Shown: piece after piece, positions 34,178 to 37,694 of the stretch | Numbering within the stretch: the stretch's first letter is position 1 | How the letters are laid out: the number at the start of each line of letters is the position of its first letter | Origin: Akkermansiaceae bacterium | Lineage (GTDB): Bacteria; Verrucomicrobiota; Verrucomicrobiia; Verrucomicrobiales; Akkermansiaceae | Assembly: GCA_026461385.1 (NCBI GenBank) | Contig: JAPJNB010000240.1 | Location: forward strand, 1-37,694 | Direction of reading: 5' to 3' | DNA length: 37,694 nucleotides | The notes under the pieces: generated by a model | What the model was told of the DNA's origin: nothing | The model's database searches: none | What the model saw: the letters and a program-made list of their open reading frames with translations, nothing else | Position numbers and translations under genes: made by a program

Positions 34178-35347
34178 ATGGACTACCAATCGAAAATTGC
34201 CACCAACGTCGCCTCCATCCCGCGCTCCGGCATCCGCGACTTCTTCGAACTCGTCCAAGGCCGCGATGACGTGATCTCGCTCGGCGTCGGCGAGCCTGAT
34301 TTCGTCACGCCATGGCACATCCGTGAGGCCGCCATCTATTCACTCGAAAAAGGCCAGACCACCTATACCTCCAATCTCGGCCTGCTCTCACTTCGTAAAT
34401 CGATCGCGAAATACGTCGGCGACTTTTTCCACGTGGAGTACAACCCCGCCACCGAAGTACTCGTGACCGTCGGGGTCTCAGAGGCCATCGACATCGCACT
34501 CCGCGCACTGCTCAATCCGGGCGACGAGGTGATCTATCACGAGCCTTGTTACGTTTCCTACAGCCCGAGCATCGTGATGGCGCACGGTGTGCCGGTGCCC
34601 GTCCTCACGACCAAGGAGGATGGATTCTCGATGAAGCCGGAAAAACTTGCGGCCGCCATCACGCCAAAGACCCGGGTGGTTTTCATCAATTTCCCGACGA
34701 ATCCCACCGGAGCCTGTGCCTCGCGCGAGGACCTCGAGGGCATCGCAAAACTCGCGATCGAGCATGACCTGATTGTTCTAACGGACGAGATCTACAGCGA
34801 GCTTCGTTACGACGAGACCGACCCACACGTTTCCATCGCCGCGCTTCCGGGCATGAAGGAGCGCACGATTTTACTGCACGGATTTTCCAAAGCCTTCGCC
34901 ATGACCGGATTCCGGCTAGGCTACGCGTGCGCACCGCAGCCGATCATCGAGGCGATGATGAAGATCCACCAGTACTCGATGCTCTGCGCGCCGATCATGA
35001 GTCAAAACGCCGCGATCGAGGCGTTGGAAAACGGGCAGCCTGCGATGATCGAGATGCGCAACAGCTACCACCAGCGGCGGGATTTCCTCGTGAAACGCCT
35101 CAATGAAATCGGGCTGGACTGCCATCTTCCCGGCGGTGCGTTTTATGTGTTTCCGGACATCCGCAGCACCGGTCTAACGAGTAAGGAGTTTGCGATGCAG
35201 TTGCTGGAGCAAGAAAGTGTCGCCTGCGTGCCGGGCAGCGCCTTTGGTGCCTCGGGCGAGGGGTTCTTGCGGTGTTGCTATGCGACCGCGTTTGACGACA
35301 TCCGCACCGCCACCGATCGGATCGAGCGCTTCGTCGGCAGACTTTGA
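34178..35347 (+). CDS. PLP-dependent aminotransferase, class I/II (aspartate aminotransferase-like)
   Basis: A 389-aa fold-type I aminotransferase. The PLP lysine is K238 in HGFSKAFAMTGFRLGY. Other active-site residues visible are N175 (FPTNPTG), D203 and Y206 (LTDEIYSEL), and R246. The N-terminus IPRSGIRDFFELVQ and the GVGEPDFVTP motif are typical of the subgroup that includes aspartate and aromatic/branched-chain aminotransferases, so the amino donor cannot be named. The frame allows a TTG start at 34172; ATG 34178 is preferred. It is followed within 6 bp by the CAAX-type protease gene, suggesting co-transcription. A TTGACG lies 55 bp upstream in a block that resembles the tRNA-Tyr upstream region. 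Confidence 0.92.
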   Translation: MDYQSKIATNVASIPRSGIRDFFELVQGRDDVISLGVGEPDFVTPWHIREAAIYSLEKGQTTYTSNLGLLSLRKSIAKYVGDFFHVEYNPATEVLVTVGVSEAIDIALRALLNPGDEVIYHEPCYVSYSPSIVMAHGVPVPVLTTKEDGFSMKPEKLAAAITPKTRVVFINFPTNPTGACASREDLEGIAKLAIEHDLIVLTDEIYSELRYDETDPHVSIAALPGMKERTILLHGFSKAFAMTGFRLGYACAPQPIIEAMMKIHQYSMLCAPIMSQNAAIEALENGQPAMIEMRNSYHQRRDFLVKRLNEIGLDCHLPGGAFYVFPDIRSTGLTSKEFAMQLLEQESVACVPGSAFGASGEGFLRCCYATAFDDIRTATDRIERFVGRL

Positions 35348-35352
35348 GCGCC

Positions 35353-36120
35353 ATGAGTGGGCAAGCGCAAAGCAGCGATCCGGAACGCCTGACTCACGCG
35401 CATGTGGTCCCGTTCGCGGTCTTCATGGGATTCATGCTCCTGCTGCAACTGACGAGCGGCTTCATCGAGTGGAAACATCCAGACGCCCCATGGTGGCGAC
35501 AAGACCCTGCACAGCTCGTCTATCCGATCCAGACGCTCGCGACACTCGGGGTGCTCATCCACTACCGCCGCAGCTTCACGTTCGACTACTCACTCAAGTG
35601 GACGCTCGTCGGCATCGGGTTTGGGGCGGTCGGCATCGGGTTTTGGTTGTTGCCGACCGCGCTTTACGACGCATGGGGGCTCCAGGGTGAAACGACGGGT
35701 TGGCTGAAGTCGTTGGGAGTGGCCGAGCGCAGGGAAGGCTTCGACCCCGGAATTTTTCACCATCCCGCTGCGTATTGGACCGCACTGGTCCTCCGGTTTT
35801 TTCGAGCTGCCGTCGTGGTTGCCTTGGTTGAGGAAATTTTCTGGCGTGGGTTCCTCATGCGCTTTGTGTGCGATTGGGAAGGGGACTATTGGAAACAACC
35901 CTTCGGCCGCCATCGTTGGCTCTCCTATGCCGTCGTCACCGGGTTGTTCATGACTGCACACGCGCCGGTCGACTACGCGGCTGCCCTCATCTACGGAAGC
36001 CTGACCTATTTCCTCTGTGTCTGGAGCAAAAGCTTGGGAGCCTGCGTCGCCATGCATGCCACCGCGAATTTCCTGATGGGCGTCTACATCATGAAGACGG
36101 GGCATTACGGGCTCTGGTGA
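35353..36120 (+). CDS. CPBP/CAAX-type intramembrane metalloprotease
   Basis: A 255-aa polytopic membrane protein of the CAAX protease and bacteriocin-processing (ABI/CPBP) family. Motif 1 is E160-E161-x-x-x-R165 (VEEIFWRGFL), motif 2 is FMTAH (H203) and motif 3 is HATAN (H235, N239); together they form the glutamate-histidine active site. It resembles the CAAX-protease-related family described alongside exosortase/PEP-CTERM systems, which is notable because a PEP-CTERM protein is encoded in this window. The resemblance is by general pattern only. ATG 35353 is preferred over a TTG at 35344 that overlaps the previous stop codon. About six to seven TM helices are seen. The target is unknown. Confidence 0.85.
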   Translation: MSGQAQSSDPERLTHAHVVPFAVFMGFMLLLQLTSGFIEWKHPDAPWWRQDPAQLVYPIQTLATLGVLIHYRRSFTFDYSLKWTLVGIGFGAVGIGFWLLPTALYDAWGLQGETTGWLKSLGVAERREGFDPGIFHHPAAYWTALVLRFFRAAVVVALVEEIFWRGFLMRFVCDWEGDYWKQPFGRHRWLSYAVVTGLFMTAHAPVDYAAALIYGSLTYFLCVWSKSLGACVAMHATANFLMGVYIMKTGHYGLW

Positions 36121-36194
36121 TTTAGAATCGGCGTGGCGGGGCAGGGTACCCAAGGGGCGATGGAAGAAAATGTCGTCCGCTTGCGAAATTCTCC

Positions 36195-36223
36195 TTGTCA
36201 GAATCAGTTCCGATCCCCATACA
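36195..36223 (+). promoter_or_regulatory. candidate promoter of tRNA-Tyr
   Basis: TTGTCA (36195-36200) is followed after 17 bases by CATACA (36218-36223), 23 bp ahead of the tRNA. The -35 is good and the -10 weak. The spacer contains GAATCAGT and CGATCCC, which also occur after the TTGACG upstream of the aminotransferase gene. Confidence 0.4.
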
Positions 36224-36246
36224 TCCGCCCCCGCGCAATGCGGAAT

Positions 36247-36332
36247 GGGTAGATGCCCGAGTGGCTAAAGGGGGCAGACTGTAAATCTGCTAGCGAAAGC
36301 TTACGTTGGTTCGAATCCATCTCTACCCACCA
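36247..36332 (+). tRNA. tRNA-Tyr (anticodon GTA)
   Basis: An 86-nt class II tRNA with CCA encoded. The acceptor stem GGGTAGA (36247-36253) pairs perfectly with TCTACCC (36322-36328), then A73 and CCA. The anticodon stem GCAGA/TCTGC encloses the loop CTGTAAA, with GTA at 36281-36283. The T-loop GTTCGAATCC is standard, and the long variable arm TAGCGAAAGCTTACG fits tyrosine tRNAs. No reading frame crossing it is real. Confidence 0.97.
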
Positions 36333-36352
36333 TTTTCATAAGCGACGATTGA

Positions 36353-36376
36353 GGGGGCCGGCAGGCTCCCTTTTTT
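36353..36376 (+). terminator. rho-independent terminator of tRNA-Tyr
   Basis: The stem GGGGGCC pairs with GGCTCCC (one G-U pair) around a GGCA tetraloop, followed by six T residues. It begins 21 bases after the tRNA CCA end. It is the strongest intrinsic terminator seen in the window. Confidence 0.88.
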
Positions 36377-36429
36377 GTTGGGCGCGTTTGAGAGGCAGGC
36401 CATCAGGAACTTCAGGAAGGTTTGCATCA

Positions 36430-36516
36430 GGGGAGCACACGCGCCCTCGCGTGTCGGATGGGGCGCCCTCGCCGCATCCATGGTGGTGTGGTCATTGCGG
36501 GTCGAATTCATTGTAA
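36430..36516. repeat. twin-hairpin REP-like element, copy 1
   Basis: The first of two tandem copies with a period of 87 bp. Each copy contains two hairpins with the same CCCT loop: ACACGCG-CCCT-CGCGTGT (perfect 7-bp arms), then GGATGGGGCG-CCCT-CGCCGCATCC (one mismatch in this copy). A conserved segment ATGGTGGTGTGGTCATTGCGG and GTCGAATTCA follows. The two-hairpin layout is like bacterial REP/BIME elements. No nearby transposase is seen. Confidence 0.85.
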
Positions 36517-36597
36517 GGGGAGCACACGCGCCCTCGCGTGTCGGATGTGGCGCCCTCGCCGCATCCATGGTGGTGTCGTCATTGCGGTTCGAATTCA
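36517..36597. repeat. twin-hairpin REP-like element, copy 2
   Basis: A near-identical second copy that starts directly after copy 1 with GGGGAGCACACGCG. The first hairpin is identical. The second reads GGATGTGGCG-CCCT-CGCCGCATCC, where the mismatch of copy 1 becomes a pairable T-G, i.e. the stem is better conserved than the sequence. Similarity ends at GAATTCA (36591-36597). Confidence 0.85.
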
Positions 36598-36694
36598 CCG
36601 TCCGCGCGTCCCAGTGAGGGCCTCGGGTAGTTGAAAACGCTAGCCGAAAGCTCATCCTTCCACCACCCGCCGCCCCCCTTGGGAAATCCCAAGA

Positions 36695-36765
36695 GCTGTC
36701 AGTCAATTCCCAGCCGCTGTCAGCCAATTCCCAGGCGCTGTCAGCTCATTCCCAGACGCTGTCAG
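36695..36765. repeat. 21-bp tandem repeat array, right side
   Basis: Three full units of 21 bp (36695-36715, 36716-36736, 36737-36757) and a partial fourth (GCTGTCAG from 36758), plus a decayed unit on the left that ends in CCCAAGA. The consensus core is GCTGTCAGNNNATTCCCAG. The unit length is the same as in the array at 1-123, but the sequence is different. One reverse frame reads as a seven-residue repeat (Asp-Ser-x-Trp-Glu-Leu-x) that is broken by a stop codon, so no gene is called. Confidence 0.88.
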
Positions 36766-36949
36766 GTATCTAGCATTCCATAGCAGGCTCAATTTCATTC
36801 ACTTACACCGTATTTCAGGCAGTGTGACGCCGTTGTGACCAAGTTTTCCTTCGCTACCCAAGGGCGATAGGCATAGATCGAAAGCATTGATTTGTAATCC
36901 GTTTTACAGATCTCTTACTCCCCAACCATACCCCAACCATAACACCCTT
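36766..36949. other. leader of the right-edge gene, no clear feature
   Basis: This is the 184-bp stretch between the 21-bp array and the ATG at 36950. It contains a short repeat, GTGTGACGCC/GTTGTGACC, and a duplicated CCCCAACCATA just before the start codon. I see no convincing -35/-10 pair and no Shine-Dalgarno sequence. Confidence 0.4.
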
Positions 36950-37694
36950 ATGCCTACCTACCGCACGTTCAGCTTTCCCATCAGCGTTCTCCTCCGCGAT
37001 GCCAAACTCCTCCACGGTGCCCTCGTCGATGCCGTCACTGGTCCCGCCGTCGCCCGCCGCCTTTCCAAGAAAAACCCCGTCGCGGGCCAGCCGGACATCG
37101 TCTTCGCCCCGCGCTTCGAGGCCCAGATCCAGCTCGTCGAAAACGGCGGCATCGCCCAGAGCGGAGCCGTTGGTGAAATCGGCGAGATGACCCAAGAACA
37201 AATCGAAGCCTTCGCCGAGATGGAGCACCTCCTCTCCGGTGCCCGCCGCAGTGCCAACCTCGCCTTTCCCGACAACGAAGTCCGCCTCCGCAGCGAATTC
37301 CAAGTCGGCATCCACGAACCCGCCGATTTTGCCAGCGAGATCGAACGCGCTGGAAAAGTCCACGCCGCCTGCCTCCTCCATGCCGATGCCCTCGACGACC
37401 ACGGCTGGCTCGACGAAGACACCACCGCCCTCGGAAATGCCATCGACCTCCTCGACGGCGGCGATACCGAGCACGAAGCCGCCAAGGATCAGAAAAAAGG
37501 CTTCACCAAAGCCCGCAACCTCGCCGCCGACGCCCTCTACAAAATGTGCCTCAGCGTCCAGAACGCCGCCCGCCTTGCCCACCCCACCGCACGGGCCGCC
37601 AAAGACCAAGCCACCCTCGTCGCCCGCAACCGCTTCCTCCTCGACGAGTTCCCACCCCGCGACCGCGAGAAACCCGAAGACACCACCCCACTTC
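36950..37694 (+). CDS. Hypothetical protein, incomplete at the window end
   Basis: An open frame of 248 codons from ATG 36950 with no stop before the window ends. It begins MPTYRTFSFPISVLLRDAKL. The sequence is Ala/Leu/Asp/Glu-rich and predicted mostly helical, with no signal peptide or TM segment, so it is probably cytoplasmic. A helical segment near 205-235 reads LYKMCLSVQNAARLAHPTA. There is an unusual, strongly C-ending codon choice (CTC, GCC, GTC, CGC, GAC), which makes the opposite strand openly readable as well. The + frame is preferred for its biased third positions, its balanced hydrophilic composition, and because the minus-strand reading is an odd Gly/Val-rich chain. I do not recognise the family, and function is unknown. 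Confidence 0.75.
   Translation, partial: MPTYRTFSFPISVLLRDAKLLHGALVDAVTGPAVARRLSKKNPVAGQPDIVFAPRFEAQIQLVENGGIAQSGAVGEIGEMTQEQIEAFAEMEHLLSGARRSANLAFPDNEVRLRSEFQVGIHEPADFASEIERAGKVHAACLLHADALDDHGWLDEDTTALGNAIDLLDGGDTEHEAAKDQKKGFTKARNLAADALYKMCLSVQNAARLAHPTARAAKDQATLVARNRFLLDEFPPRDREKPEDTTPL

Noticed and set aside
36253-36516. 87-codon plus-strand frame over the tRNA
   Set aside because: Runs through tRNA-Tyr and its terminator.
36323-36727. 134-codon minus-strand frame across the repeats
   Set aside because: Lies over the terminator, both REP-like copies and the 21-bp repeats. Its internal duplication just mirrors the DNA repeat.
36854-37609. 251-codon open frame on the minus strand
   Set aside because: Antisense shadow of the + strand gene at 36950. 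Its translation is a Gly/Val/Glu-rich chain with no recognisable domain, and it is produced by C-ending codons on the other strand.
1-37694. Transposases, phage genes, toxin-antitoxin or restriction systems
   Set aside because: None of the supported reading frames show such motifs; all large frames are accounted for by the genes listed.

Overview
The window looks like a chromosomal segment of a Verrucomicrobiota bacterium, probably in or near Verrucomicrobiales. This is inferred from gene content, not from a marker gene. The signs are autotransporter-type beta-strand repeat proteins, a PEP-CTERM tail, a prepilin-like protein with an H-X9-DG-like end, secreted FAD-dependent oxidoreductases and SGNH esterases beside glycosidases, and osmoregulated periplasmic glucan (OPG) genes. 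Base composition changes by eye from moderate GC in the left half to clearly GC-rich in the right half. Most start codons have no obvious Shine-Dalgarno sequence.

Left third (1-12.7 kb, + strand): a 21-bp tandem repeat at the edge, then two related giant beta-strand repeat proteins with different C-terminal tails (a Ca-loop-type tail and a PEP-CTERM tail). These are followed by a prepilin-like protein, an SGNH hydrolase, a pectate-lyase-like beta-helix fused to an SGNH esterase, and a secreted FAD-dependent oxidoreductase. Middle (12.7-24.8 kb): a minus-strand operon (GH2 glycosidase, 1570-aa double beta-helix mosaic protein, SGNH hydrolase) diverges from a plus-strand pair (five-bladed propeller glycosidase and an 835-aa unknown secreted protein). 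Two clean palindromes lie in the divergent promoter region. Together these genes look like a secreted or periplasmic system for an acetylated, galactose-containing plant or algal polysaccharide. There is no SusC/SusD pair and no sulfatase in view.

Right third (24.8-36.1 kb): a compact minus-strand operon opgG - 195-aa membrane protein - opgH - galK, a methyltransferase, a heme A synthase, a UMF1-type transporter, a HIT protein, a PLP aminotransferase and a CAAX/CPBP membrane protease. These are mostly housekeeping genes. A tRNA-Tyr with its terminator follows. The last 1.3 kb holds a duplicated twin-hairpin (REP-like) element, a second 21-bp tandem repeat, and the start of a strongly C-skewed gene that runs off the window.

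The most interesting points are: the opgG/ORF195/opgH/galK arrangement; the paired operators in the glycosidase divergent region; the heptamer TTCTAAC, strongly enriched in the right half; the twin-hairpin repeats; and a tail shared by two otherwise unrelated secreted proteins. No phage, transposase, CRISPR array or recognisable defence system was seen.
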